From: Setaria digitata
Lineage: Eukaryota; Nematoda; Chromadorea; Rhabditida; Setariidae
Assembly: GCA_003640385.1 (NCBI GenBank)
Contig: RCAB01000197.1
Coordinates: 42,838-106,837 of the forward strand
Reading direction: 5' to 3'
Length of the DNA stretch: 64,000 bases
Shown here: piece by piece, positions 25,452 through 39,800 of the stretch
Position numbering within the stretch: the first letter of the stretch is position 1
How the letters are laid out: every line of letters begins with the position of its first letter
Notes under the pieces: generated by a model
The model's input: only the letters and a program-made list of their open reading frames with translations
Database searches by the model: none
What the model was told of the DNA's origin: nothing
Translations under genes and position numbers: made by a program

Positions 25452-25817
25452 TCAAACAAATGTCGAAGCACAATCCCTGCCAGGTTTGTCGTTTATAGTA
25501 CTCACTAATGTCTTGTTCGGCACATACTGTCCTGCAAGAAATTATCTTAATACCAATATGCAAATCCGCTCACAGCGCCTTTTTTTTTTTTTAAAGATCA
25601 GCAAATTAAACAGTGAATGGTAATTTTACCTATAAAAGAACCATCTTCCGTAAATCGTCCAGGGTCTGTGTCACCATATTCTGCCATTGAATCGGTTTCC
25701 GATTCCGCCTTACTCCCCGTTAACGACCGCTTCTCGTCATCTTCTCTAGAAAAACCTAATATCATGCAAATTTCACTGATACTTTAACTTATCTCATATT
25801 TTCGTACTTTCCTTTTG

Positions 25818-25862
<45 letters not shown>

Positions 25863-26220
25863 ACTACAATATAGAAATAGAAAATCAGTTTATTAGCAAA
25901 TCTTTAAATACAGAAATGATATAAACAGTTATTCTTTTTTCTACTAATTACGGCTATTGGAGTAAATTTTGCTTAGTTGTTGAGGTTCAGTTCAAAAATT
26001 TTACAAAACCGAAAAACATACGGTTTAACATATTCACCAAAGCCCCTCTCTTTGATGCCAGGTAATATTGGCTGCCTGCCTTGTTGCCTTTCCTTCTCCG
26101 ATACAGGATATTTTGCGCCACGCTGCCGAGCTGCCACGCATACGATGCAGAGAATAATAAGCAAGAGGAGTATTACCAAAAAGATGATAATCAACCACCA
26201 AATTCGAGCACTTTGTGGTG
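25452..26220 (-). other. sax-7: sax-7 exons 26-28: membrane span and cytoplasmic tail
   Basis: Exons 26022-26220, 25630-25745 and 25452-25531. The span reads [20 protein letters not shown]. Just inside, [11 protein letters not shown] matches the FERM-binding juxtamembrane site of L1 proteins. The ankyrin-binding motif FIGQY is at residues 1319-1323 within [11 protein letters not shown] and is split by intron 27 (FIG on 25630-25745, QY on 25524-25529). The protein ends DCASTFV, a class I PDZ ligand (S/T-x-hydrophobic); C. elegans SAX-7 is known to bind a syntrophin through its C terminus. Confidence 0.95.
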
Positions 26221-27813
26221 CTGTAAAGGAAAAATTCCAACCTTCAAATTAATACTAAAGCAAAGAAATAATTCAGCTTATCAAAATTATCTGCAGGATA
26301 CGAAAATTCCAGAAAACAAATAACGGAGAAAAAACTGAAAAACCGACCACTTCCAGTAGTACTAATATGTGAGACAGTTGATTCAGTTTCTCTGATATTT
26401 CCGGACTGATCATGCTGTTTTGAGACAACTACCACATCATATTTTGTTCCCGGCTCCAAATCGTTAATGTGAACGTTGAGATCATCACCTTCTAAATTAT
26501 ACAAAAAACTGATTTCAAGCAAAACTCAATTCTAATGTAAATGATCTAGTTAAAAGAGGTAATGCATGGAACAAACACTGGGACTTCTCTTTATTTACTT
26601 CATTTGATCAACAGAACAGTTCGTTCTATTGATCCAAGCAACTAATATACAGGTACCTACCTATTTCAGCTATTTTTAAACCTTAAGAGATAATCCAAAA
26701 TGTTCCCATGCTTGAAAGATAGGTCAGAGTGTCAGGTTCTATAATACAATTACGATCTATTACAAATGAATAATTTGGAAAAAACACCCCGCAAAATTAT
26801 AGCGATTCTTATCATGGAAAGACTATATCCACGAACTATAATCAAATTACATTTTAAGACAAGCAAAAGCAAACAGTTAAGTTATTAGTAAATGGAAATC
26901 AGTTTAACAATTTAATAAAATGAAAAAATTACTGAAAAACATATAAAGAGTTCATTTAAAACAAATTGTATACAAAGAGGCACTTAAGTCTTTCAGCTTA
27001 GCGTAATGTTAAGCAGTAATACAGCCACTAACCAAATAGATTCCATATTTTCAAAGAAGCACTTCAGGGGGAGGAGGACGGAAGATGATACCCAGCTGTC
27101 AAATGAAATCGCTCATTCTATTTATTAATATACTAGTCAAAGTAATACATTTAGAGAGGAAGGGAAAATTGCAACGAAATGATGATGAAAAAGCAATCTG
27201 TTTCTGTTTCCCTTTCTTTTTTTTTTTTTTCGTCTTAAAACAGGCTATGTGTTAACGGAAGGATTAAGCAGTGAAATAATTGAGAAAAGAGAATGTGAGG
27301 TTTACCTGTTGGTTCCGCAATTTCCCATTCATCATTGCCAGCTTTCCGATATTTAACATACATATCACTACCAACTGGTCGTCTTTCATTTTTGTCAAAT
27401 TCACCTGGTGTTAGCGTTACATTGATAAAATCATCACCTACACCACTCTCTTCCAAATGTGGCTGCTCTGGTTCCACTGCAATGAAAAAGCAATAAATGT
27501 AAACTTCAAATATTGACAGTTCAAATCAAAATTAAGATTTTCAAATTCTGGAAAGGAAACAATAACTTTTCACCATACACCAATTTCTTAAACTAACTCT
27601 AACAGACAACAATGCTGAGAGCTGCCTCGTAACTAGCACCATATCTCACTATTCATTAATATTTCCAAAATCTAATCAATCCAAAAGATAGTTAAAACTC
27701 TAAATGCAGTATGATATAGGTGAAAACGCACCTGAAATCTGCAGTCCAACTTCAAAGAAGAAAAAAAAAAAAGAAAAAAACTGAAATATCGTTAACGTAA
27801 TGCATGCCACTAA

Positions 27814-27869
<56 letters not shown>

Positions 27870-30800
27870 ATTAAGTCACATATTCCACCTAATATATTTC
27901 GTCTTATGGTATAGGTTAAACACATAAAAGAAACAAATATAAATACCATTAGAAATGCTGGCCCAAATATACGACAATTGGATCACCACAAATATGGCAG
28001 TAATAAATAATGATGCCATTAATGAACAGAGCCTTGAAAGCTTGCCTATGTCGAGAAACAGAAAATCAATGACCAGATTTGACTAGATTGGTCAGCTATA
28101 GATGTGTGCCTTCAAACCCAATTATATTATATATATATGTATAAGCAGAGGTTAGTTATGTAATCCAGAGTCCGGAACTGATGCTCGGATGGAAGTAAAA
28201 GAAAGGCTGTAATCATATGTGCTCTTCCCCTTAAAAGTCTCTTGTAACAAAACACCCACTAGACCAAGAAGGTCGAAATCTGTGGTTTCGCTACTTGAAG
28301 GGGTTATCGGAAATGAGAGCAAAAATGGGTGGTAGACTGTTGGCAAAAGGTATATTTATAATTCAATATCTGTGGGAGGGTTGGCCTACTATTGGTCCTC
28401 CTTTCTACAACTCTACAACTGTATGATTAAAAGCATATTTTATGAGGCTTGGACTGACTAATTACTATTAATCGAAGCACCGACTAGCAAAAACAACAGA
28501 AATTATCCTTCTCATTCCGACTCCTAAAATTACCAGCCTCCTCTCTATCTATTCCTTCTAGCAGTTATTTCTTAAAACTTTTAAATATATTTCTCTTCTA
28601 ATTCCAGTCCAAGTCAGCTCCTCTTATGGCCATTTCTGAAAAGTTCCATGTCATTCTCTGATACAACACCCACTCTTCTATCTCCTCCTCTCTCACCACC
28701 ACTTTATTTAAATTGGAAATTCCATCTTCCCTTACTGACTCGTTTCTATATTCATTTAACCTTATTGAAGAGTCCAGGTGTGGTTAAACAAAGTGTCATT
28801 ATTTTAATAACTATCAGAGACAATTAGTTTAGTCTATTTCTCACCTCAGCTCTCTCATTATTTTAATAGCTATCAGGGACAGTCAACTTAGCCTCATCTC
28901 GCACCTTCACTTACCTCCCTTCTTGAGCATTCCCCCTCGTTTCCCTTTTCTTCTTTTAATATCTACTCACTCCTTGTTTTAATGTTTAAATATTGCAGCA
29001 CATTTTAAATATCATACGAGAAATATATTCTACTGAACTACTAAATTCTCAACCAAATAATCCATCAAAGAATTCAAACAATTTCTGAGAAAAATTCCTG
29101 ACATTAACATAAATAACCAGATACCACCAGACATATAACATGGCATTTCCTTGCAATTAAGAGATCAATATCTGAATTGTCCACATTTATATCCTCAGGT
29201 CACCCATTGTTGCCGAAAAATAAATTGAAACCGATAAGGACTGCCAAATAAAAATTGACCCACACTAAATGAGGAACTAAGCAGAAAATCTTGATCCAAT
29301 ATGTCGGCTAAGTAATTTAATTTGTATTAAAAATTTTATTACATATGGATCAACTCTACTAGAATCACCAGAAGAAGGCTTCGTTACCCAATGTACCATT
29401 TCTCTTAATCCAAATGACACTACTGTCAAACGAGGCCTGGGTAAGACTCATAACACCTAGCTCAATTGACATAAACATGTATACCCTTTTTGAGGTATCC
29501 AGGATATGTTTTCGAATGATTATGTGGAAGGGTTAAGAACCAAAGGTCAAATTTAATCAGAAAAAAAAAGACAATTAATGTAATCCTGTTCTTTGACGCG
29601 TAAAAAACGGCTGCATTTCGCAAAAGGGTTCTTCTGTTCCTAAAAATCTATACCGAAATTCACCATTTTTTTCCGGGATCCTTACCCCATTCTTTTGAAA
29701 ACTACTTTAAAAAATCACGTCCCACCAAAACAGAACCCATTCAACATTCGGAAACAAATGGATTGCTAATATTTCAGAGATTTTTTTTAGTCGAACGCAA
29801 AAAATGAATGTTTCGAAAGAAACTACAAATTAAAAAAAAAAAAAGGATGGACTTACACGCTTTACATTATTTTTCGTATTTCCTTATCTTGAAATAAAAT
29901 TCTAGCATATACGACTATTTGTTTTTAAAAGCTTAACATTTGAAGTCATGAGGCAGTCTGATACAACTAATGACACCTATATTTTAATCACGACCCATCA
30001 CGTTTCATAAGTGAAATAACATATAATTTCTTCGTAAAAACCTAATCCTGATTATGAAAATAAAACTTACAAAACAATTTTATGCCCTCGGGTAAAGTCA
30101 CGACATCCTTCGAATTTGGATCTCCTCGACCAGCATTTGTATTTCCATAAACAATAAATCGATATTTATGGTCTTTTTCCAAACTCGATACTCTCAGGAA
30201 CCGCTCTTTTGGTCTCGTTTTCCTAAAGTATTTATAAAGTATTTATAAAATAGACTTTTCTTATAAAACAAATTTTGTAAGTAACAACTGAAAGTTTTAT
30301 CAAGAAATCTTAGTACCTGATTGGACAGCTCCCTCTTTGCTCCATAGTACCATCAGGATTCACAGCACAAATTTCAACGGAATATCCAGTTAAACGGCCA
30401 TTGTAATATCGTGGCCTATCCCATCGTATAGCAACAACACCATTTTCCCGCTCACTACGCTCATTCATAGGATATGCTTCCAAATTTCGCACCGGAGTTG
30501 GGACTAGAAAATTGAATAAAAGTCCAAAAGTTATCCCGAAACCCGAGATTTGAAAAATCCCGGTCCAAGACTGAATTATTACATCATAAAACTGAGAAGT
30601 CAAATAATCAGAATTGTCCCGACATATCCTACTCTAAAAAACAGAAAATTTTGATAACCTAAGTCAGTACCTAATTTTCTTTAGTTATCATTTGAATTAA
30701 GTAAAAGGAAAGAGGAAAGATAGATGATCCCTATGTAAGAAATAGGCAGAGTACTTCTAACAATTACAAATTTCTCCAAATTTACCTCCTTCTTTTGTCC

Positions 30801-33800
30801 GGAAGGAGATCGGGTCGGATGGTGTACCATCATTCTGTCCATTCATTACCGCAATTTGAGCATAATTAACACTGTTCGGTCGGAGACCAAATATTGTGGC
30901 GCTCTTCTTATCCGGCGAAATAATAATGGTACGCCTATCACCACTCATACTCAACTGTGAAGTTGAAACAGAATCTTCACGCCTCGATCGCCTCAACTGT
31001 AACAAAAAACAAAGAAAAAAAAACCGCACTTAAAAGTGAGCTCTGTAATTTAACACTTATCATAGAAAATTTACAGCTTAATTATGGAATCCAGAAATTG
31101 AAGGATTTAAAATGAAAAGGAGGAAAAAAAAACAAGGGCAAAATACCTTCGAAAATCTCTTTATTCTCGCAGTATCACCGCCTTCCCATTCACCTTCGTC
31201 GTTTTCACTCTCATCTTCATCGGACCAAAAGATAATCTGTAATACCATTTTTAGGTTGCACAATTTTAAAACCATAACTTCGAAGACCAGAAAAAAAAGA
31301 CAAATTTTAGGAAAGAAAAAGAAAAAATAACCTTTATCCCAGTAAAATTTCCTTGCACTTGCTGTGGATCAACTGGATCCCACTCAAAAGTTGCTGATGT
31401 TGAGTCTGACGAGATGAGTTTGAATCCAGTCGGAGTAAAACCAGGATCACCTTCACCGGTCCTTCCTTCTACAGATTGCGGTGAAACATTAGATGTCCCA
31501 TTTTCGTTTGCAGCACGAACCTAAGAAGACCAACAATTCTTTAATTTACTAGACCAAGTCTTTTATTATTTCATTTGTCAGCTGCTGAGAAAATACTGGA
31601 ATATTCACTTGCACTTCATATGGTCGAAACGGCTCCTCAACTGGGAGTTCAATGGTATGGCGATCACTATATGGGTCGTCTACTATTTCTTCCTTCCACT
31701 CAGCATCTGACCCAGCCTGAAAAATTTTGATTAAGCCAAGTTTTTTAACAGTGGAGATACTTAAATTAGGTACCTAATTTTTAAGAAGATAAGAAATCTT
31801 AAATCTAACTTTTGGTTGTATACCCTTTAGATAAGAAAAACGTACCGGTCGATATCGAATAATATAATGGAAATTTCGTCCATTCCAATCTTCTCTTGAC
31901 ATTGGTTTCCAGAAAACAATCAAATTCTCCGGTCGCGTCCCAGTTGCTGAAACGCTTTCCGGATTTTTGTCAGGTACTCGAGCTGGTGTTATGCAGTCGC
32001 CATTGACATTCGTTGGTGCTCCATCTCCGAAATCATTTCGACCAAAGACGCGAAAACGATACTAGAATTTTTTTAATGATTAAACATGATTTTTGGATTC
32101 CAGCACGACACAAACAGACTGCTAATTGACCTCAATATTAGTTTCATAAATGGACGAATTTCAAAACAGAACAGAACATACCTTGCCGAACGGCCGAAGT
32201 GATACGTCGATCGTACCTCTTACTGTACGTTGGTTGTCATCAATCGTCTGCAGGGAGTCGGCCAAAGCAGGATGGGGATGAGTTAACCATACCACACCAT
32301 CAGTTTCTTCATCGATTTGATACTGTGCCCTGAAACTCTCAATTTTGCAAAGAAATCAAAACCATATAACAGATACCTTTAATTTTCGATCGAAGTGTAG
32401 GAGTTCTGTATAAAAAGTAGTAGGGGTAGGAAACACGCAAGGGAAGAAAAAGATTAACTTATAACACAACCAGAAAGCTTTCACGTCTCTAATTAAATCA
32501 CACACCAAATTTCTTTTATTGGAGCGCTGAAATCGATATCCTCCATGTATTCAAAATTGATGGATGCGATTTGGGCAGTATCGTCGCATTTCGTAAGGAA
32601 AGCCATATGAACTGGATTTGGAACATCTGAAATTCGAAATTCCTAAACTGTATAATTACTGCTCACTTATTTTACACGAAGAATACCAGTACAAAACTTT
32701 AACATTCCATTAAAAGTTCCACAGCTGAAAATAAACATAATAAAAGTAAACGTAATTGTATTTATATCTTCCACAATCTTACGATTCTGATTCTTCCAAG
32801 TGGTTGAAAAAAAATATGGTTGAAAATAATGGTTGAAAATTCTAATCTAAATAGGCGGTATATTTTTCTCCATTCATTACGTCGTTGGTGAAGTCTTTCC
32901 GTAATGAAAACATAGCCCTATATGGAAAAAAACATAACTACCACTCGAGAAATATGAATACCGCTAAGAAGTTTTAGAAATGAATTCTGTCCAATCTAAT
33001 CGACAGGTGATCTTTCGAAGGCTACCCTAGGTGATGTCTTTCTGATCTGTTTTGTTAATTTTTATTACACTTATTCGAATTTTAGTAAATCATCTGTACA
33101 TACCATCAACTCCGACTTGAACTGATTTTTCCGCTGAATCTAGCGCCGTTTTTGCGATGCAGGTATAAATTGCAGCATCATATCGCGCCGGATTTGTAAT
33201 GATCAATGAATTTTTGTCGGTAATGAGATAATGACCAGACTGGATGTACTGCTCCAATAATGGCTACAATAATATTTTATATGGATTTTCCAGGAATACT
33301 CGATAGTACGACGTTGAAAAAAACTTCGAAATTCATCACTCTTTTTTAATATCACTGATCTGCACAAAAATACCCTCTTTAATTTGCTCCTTTCTCTTTT
33401 CATTCGTCTTTTATCAAAATCGATACATAGAAAACTCAATAAGAGTGCTACCAACACTGTAAAAACTGTACAACGATTCAAATTAACATTATAACTAGCG
33501 ACTCTTTCTTATTACCTTTCCATTAACAAGCCATTCGTATGTGACTTCGAGGTTTTCGTCATGCTCAGCATTACATGGCAATTCAATACGTTGACCAGCC
33601 AAAACCTTTTCTAAAGGTCTTTCAAAAGGTGCTAGTCGTGTCGCTTCTGAAACTTTTTTTTCTTTCTTTTACGGATATAAACTCCAAATCTACCATTGCA
33701 ACTCATGTGGTCAGTTTGATATGGTAAGGTTCTAGCTAGGAATAATTTCCAACATCTACGTTCTAGCTCTTGGTAGGCAAAGCTATTTAAAACATATTAG

Positions 33801-36800
33801 GTGAATAATTTTAGATCAATATTCAGATTATGCATCCCAATATAGTCATAAGCTCAAACAAAGAGTTCCAGCATTCCTCCACACTCTTTCCTCTCTCCGA
33901 AGCACTAGCTCATGTTAAAGATATCTCCAACCTACCACGTATTATTATGTGTGCCGTTCCTTTTTCTGTACCGTGTTTGTTCGTTCCAACACATGTATAT
34001 TCACCTTCCGCATCTCGACCAACCGCTATAAGCAAATGAATTGAAACCACATACATATAACTCCACTACTTCTCCATTCGTAAAAGCCAATAAAGACGCA
34101 TTTTTGTCTTTGCTTATTCCGCTTTTCTAAGTCAAATAACAAAAAAAAAGACTCTGTGAAATTGTAAACTGTGGAGAAGTTACAAACACCGGAAAATTCA
34201 CAAACCATCAATAATGAGTTTGCCTTCTCCGTCGGCATCTGCTGGTACGATGTGATGTCGCAAACCATGCAACACTGCGCTTTCCCACGTAATGTTCACG
34301 TTTGGTGAGGCAAAAAATTTGCACGCCAGTGTTACATTTTGACCAATTACAGCTTCAATTTCACCGGGATCAGAGAGAAGTTCTGGTTTGAAAGCTAAAA
34401 AAACAAAAAGAAATGCTATGGAAATAGGATCTCGATGAAAAACTTAAAACAAATGCTGTTGTTTAGAACAGTCAGTGAATTTATTAGTTTTTCACACGGT
34501 TCAGTCCTTAAGTTATAAAAGTTTCGGAAAAACATACAAAATTACTTACCAAGAAGATTGAGGTAGAAATTAGCCCACAAATACCCATGCTTATTTTCCG
34601 CTTTGCACTGATAAACAGCATTATCACCACTGCCAGCAATACCTTTCTTAACATTTTTCAGTGTCAGAGTACTTCCCGATATTTCCCAATTTCTGTTAAC
34701 ATCATCATCTCTCGGTTTCATCTCTAAGCATAAGAACTATTCAGGCATATGCTTTCAAGAAAGCACCATAAAACTCATTACAATGTTATTAATCCAAGTA
34801 TGATTAGAAAGTCCAACCCAGAGTAAAAGTAAAAAACAACAGCAAAATATGAAATCTAAAAGATGATTAAAAAACAATAGAACTAGGAAGAAGCACAAAC
34901 AGCCTTTAAACAAAATGATTTTCTTAAAGATTAAATTACTCACCAACGCCATTTTTGAAAAATGAAATTATAGGAGTCGGCTTGCCGTAAGCACTACAAT
35001 CGAAGGTTACGTCCTCTCCTTCACTTGTCCGTTTGTTTGGTGGTGGACCTGTTGCCCAATAGGGTGCAGCTGAAAAAAAAAAGTACAACAAATGAGGGAT
35101 AAGATTCGCTTAGAAATTTATCATTTTAAATACGGTATCCAGGGTAACCTAAACCATTAGTTAAAACAATAAAATAATAACAGACTTCTGAAGTCTGTTT
35201 TACATAAAATTTATTTATTTTTGAAAGAAAATATCAGTTTCTTGATTAAATAACTAATGCCATCCAATATTTAACACTTAAATCCCTAATATCTTCTGAC
35301 TATGTCTAATAAAAACAAACTACAATTTGACAAATCACGTCATAAATTTTCAATAAACCTTCAACAATAACGTCGAAACGGCGATCCAAATTGGAGTGAG
35401 CTTTAAAAATGCATTCATACACGCCCTCCGTTTCCGCACTAACATTGAAAACCAATGTTTTTCCATATGCTTCATAGGTGTACCGTGGATCATCCTCCGA
35501 AATATCAAGACCATTATGTCGCCATACCGGTTTTGGTTCCGGACTTAAATTTCAAAAATTAACAAACTTCCTGAATCTAAGTAGGAAAAGTTTCTTCTTA
35601 AACCCATTCAAAAATAGTATCCAGTACAGTATACAGTATAATCAGTATCCTTTGAGAAGCCTAACACAAATCCAAATTCCAGATTAGCTGTAATAGCGAT
35701 AAAAACCATGCTGATAAGAAGAAAACTCTATTCAGGAAATGCTTGTAAACATGAAAGCAAATCTGCAGCTGTGGAAAACTATTCCCCCGAGAGTATGGCT
35801 TCATAAACAAGAAATATATTTTCTAAAATTAATGACAAAAAAAGAAGGCGACATTATCGAATTAAAAGTTTTAAAATTCAATGAATAAATAGAAAAAAAT
35901 GAATGACAGAATTCTTCTAATGAAGGATTTCTAGGGAAACTGTCATACGGAGATACATTTTTTATTAGTTTTTTTTCTTCCTTTTTCTGTCGTTAAACTA
36001 AAGCTTATGCATATAATGTTATTTTCTCACAGTTTTCTTTAAGAATGAAATATAATTTAATGAGGGTCTAAGCAGAAACTAGAGTGGTGAAAAATGAAAA
36101 AATAAATGAACACACTGTCACTTCCATGGAAAATAGAAGACTGTATAAAACATGCTGTCTTGATTTTTATATGTCTTCAAGATTGATTTCTTGAAGAGGA
36201 GAAAGCAGATAACTGCGGTTTAGCTATGCTCTAGTTCGTTTCAAAATTCAATTTCCATCTGCCATCATTCTAGCATACTTCTAAGATCGAAAGAAAAATA
36301 AATACTTGACACTACAGTTAATGAGCTTAACTTAAAACAACTCATCACTAGCCATTACTGAATGGCATATATTAGAAACTACATATATGGAAAGAATAAT
36401 GCAAAATGGAAAAGTGAATAAGAAAATAAATAAATACCGGATGCTAATAAAGATTCAGTAATGCTAAAGTTAAACTGAACTATTTACTGTCATTCTGGAC
36501 TTACATGCTCAATATCCATGAGTGGTGATGATTCTAATGCTACGAATTCATTATTTTTTTGGATTGTCAACAAAGCTGTAACAACAGTCCACAGCAATTT
36601 AACGTCTCAAAAAAAATATTTCTTGTAAAAAAGAGACACTGCAGAAGGAGAAGAAAAAAAAAAAAAAAAAAAAAAAAAACTTGCACAACACCATAAATGC
36701 AGTTACAATACATATTTCATTTAAAGAAAAAAAGAAAACGGCAAAACACAATATAGTAAAATCTCTGTCAGAATCGAAACACTTCTCCTATTTCCTCTCA

Positions 36801-39800
36801 TTTTTACACCATAATGTGGAAATTCTTAAAAATCAGTCCACCCAATTTCACAAATTTTTTGCAACTGTAATAAATACCTTAATGTAACAAATACCATAAA
36901 CTTCTGCAAACTTTGCCAGATGTATCTTTCGCAAATTTTAAGGATTAATATACAACCATTATCCATTACTAGAATAATCCATTAATCGATGTGAATTGAA
37001 AAGCTCAGTGAAGTTATATCAGTTTATCAGTTGACATGTATTAAAAAACACTCCTGCTATCATTTCAACATTTTCAAAATAATTTAGCTGTCACCCTCAA
37101 CTGCATCTGCCTTTCATACTTCCGCATTTGTAAATATATGTATGTTTCTGCTACTTAGAGAAGCAAAAATTTGAACGTTAAAAGTACATAATTCATTTTA
37201 CTTCAATTAATTGCTATGATTATTTTAAAGCATCTACTGTTATAAATAAAATAGTTATTTGCGGATATTTAGACGAGTAAGAAACGATAACCAGAAGAGA
37301 AATTATTCGCCGAAAATAACGCAACGATTAATCACAGCATATAAATAAAAGGTGAAATTTATCACTGAAGCTAATAAATCATTCCCAAAATGAATAGCAA
37401 AATTAATAACATTAGTAAACAAACCGATATCCATATTAAACTATTTATTTTTAAACTTAGTGGAATATCCCATGTTAAGTACATGCTGTTAACACTACTT
37501 TATAAATCAACATTTAGAAATGGTTAATATTTTTAAGGTAATATGAAACTAAAACTTACTATCCACTGAAGAAGCAATGCAGCTTATGCGTAGTACCTTC
37601 TAATGCGATTGGAGAGCTCTGATTTACATACTGTTCACTGGGAGGTATCGGTGAAGTCACTGCAATAATTCATCTAGAAAGGCTATCAAAATAAGAAAAA
37701 TTTTGAAATTAAAGATACAAATAACACTTTTCGATTAACAAATTAATGGAAATAAATGATGGAAAATGAGATAATTTTTTCTTAGTTTCTTTTCTTCTTT
37801 TCGTTTTCCTTTAGAAGTTTACATTTCTATTCCAAACTTAATTTCGGGAATGTTGTAAATGCTAAAAGGCATAAAATGGAAACAAAGAAAAAGTAACATT
37901 AAGCACCGTTTGGTGCCATCTATGGGGTACAAGTAAAATAAATGTTACGCCATCATCACCTTTTTTTATCACACCATTCCCACGCGATCAAATTTTTTTC
38001 TGATTCAAAGCAAACTAATGAACTTCCTGTCATATTGCTATCACAATGGAAGTCATAGTCTAAACAAAATTACAACTGATATAACTAAAAAAAAATCATC
38101 CTCCTTCTTATTTTATGCCTCCTTAAACTTCTATAACAAAAAAAAAAAAATTATGTCGAGATGAATCTAGAAAGATTGGGTGACGAATAAAAGACTGGAA
38201 TCTGAATGACAATATTAATGATAAAACTGCTGAAATTATATAGAAAATAGCGCTTTATGTTAGCTGTTTTGACAAAAACATATATCCCCTTCCCAATTTT
38301 TCTTTTTTTTAATTTCACAACCTGTAAATTTCAATCTTAGACCGATCAGTTAATAAGTGTATCAAACTGATCAAGTCTGTCACCTTTTCAATCTTTCTTT
38401 TTTCTTTTCTTTGTTTATTTGTCTGATCCTTGTTACAAATCGGTAACGGCATTAACAAACAAACTGCTCTGTAACATAACCCTACCCAAACATCAAATAA
38501 CATTTTCCTTAGTAAAAAAAAAAAAACATGTTTTTTTCATTTTCTCATCAAAATATCCATCAACAAGCCATCACTAACCTAATTCAGAAAAACCAAACAC
38601 AAACAAATTTTAAAATCCCGAAACTGAGTAAAAAAAAAAACACAAAAAAAGGAGTAATTTTGAAACTATGACTGAGTAGTGAATTTATTAGACGTTTTTG
38701 ATCTAAAAGAAGAAAAACGTTTAAGGAAGTTCACAGACATAATTGACCTAATTCATTCTGGAAGTAAGAAAAACGAAAACGAAATCACATTCAGATATTA
38801 AGAGGCAAAAAATGCGTTCTACTACGTCTCAACAAAGTGGTTGGTAACTTCCAAATAATAAAGGTTATCAATTACTCCCCTGATAAATAATGATAATGGT
38901 GGACTTTCAGGAACGTAAGCCGTAGCTTCTGTTTCATTACGATATAGTACAATTATCGAAACTTTAACTTTTTCCCTTTTTTATCTGTAGCAGTAGGTAA
39001 ATATGCAGATTATAAAACACAGCAGCACCACTAAAAAATTGGAACTCACTGACGCTAGGACAGGTTAACAGTATTTCAAATATTTGAATTCTTTCGTTTG
39101 AAAAGACTCGAAATACCTCGTAACTAAATTTTGTGTGTAACAATTTCCATAATTATATTTTCTCTTTCTTTTTTTTTTTTTAGTGGAAAAAGGGAATGAG
39201 CAAGGGAGAAAAAGTAAGGAACAATACATAAAGTTTGCAAAAAAGAAAGATGAAATAAAAGGCAATAAATCAAAATGTTATCTTCATTTTGCGATTGCTG
39301 TTATTAATTTCATATTTTTACATCAAACAAAAAATTTTTTGGGGTTTAAAAAACTTGATAACGGTTAAAGCATTTTTAATTTTATCTCTCTAAAACAACT
39401 ATTTTACTTTAGTTCCTAGCAATTACACAAAGACAATCAGTAAAATTATCCGATAATTCAGCGTAATACAACTGCATGCATGAAAATTCATTAGAACATT
39501 TAAGTAGACCTTCCGAAAGAATTCCCACTTATAATAACTATTTTTATCCAATTGATTAGTTAATTAAGTAGCTAATAGTGCGAATTACTTCTCACGTTGG
39601 CTTGTTAGCAAAACATCATGAATCATGAAATCAACAACATGAATCATGTTTACATCGCTTACTCAAGATTTTTGCTTTTAAAATAGAAATTTCATCTTAA
39701 TCAATGTCATTTATAACCATTCTCAATCCGATGATAATCTACATCAAGTATAAATTTCTGTGAAAATTTTTGGAGTAGTTAAAAAATAAAAAAAAATATA

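Larger units (their letters stand above)
27477..30070. other. 2.6 kb intron 23 of sax-7
   Basis: Between the exons ending at 30071 and starting at 27476. It contains a 48-nt poly(A) run, an imperfect 59-bp tandem duplication and a stretch (about 28150-29560) of noticeably higher GC than the rest of the gene. An ORF on the minus strand at 28152-28346 has no splice sites that would insert it into sax-7. I do not recognise a transposon protein in it. Confidence 0.5.
26348..32626 (-). other. sax-7: sax-7 exons 15-25: five fibronectin III domains
   Basis: Exons 32506-32626, 32182-32329, 31846-32061, 31609-31716, 31332-31520, 31147-31236, 30786-30996, 30317-30503, 30071-30222, 27306-27476 and 26348-26491. 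Domain starts read [45 protein letters not shown] and an [11 protein letters not shown] lead-in. The third domain carries an inserted acidic loop ([17 protein letters not shown]) followed by a basic stretch [13 protein letters not shown], where L1 proteins are cut by proprotein convertases. FN5 is followed after a short linker by the membrane span. Confidence 0.93.

Noticed and set aside
25977..26323. Several plus-strand ORFs over the sax-7 membrane exon
   Set aside because: They are antisense shadows of exon 26; the minus-strand frame is conserved protein with correct splice sites.
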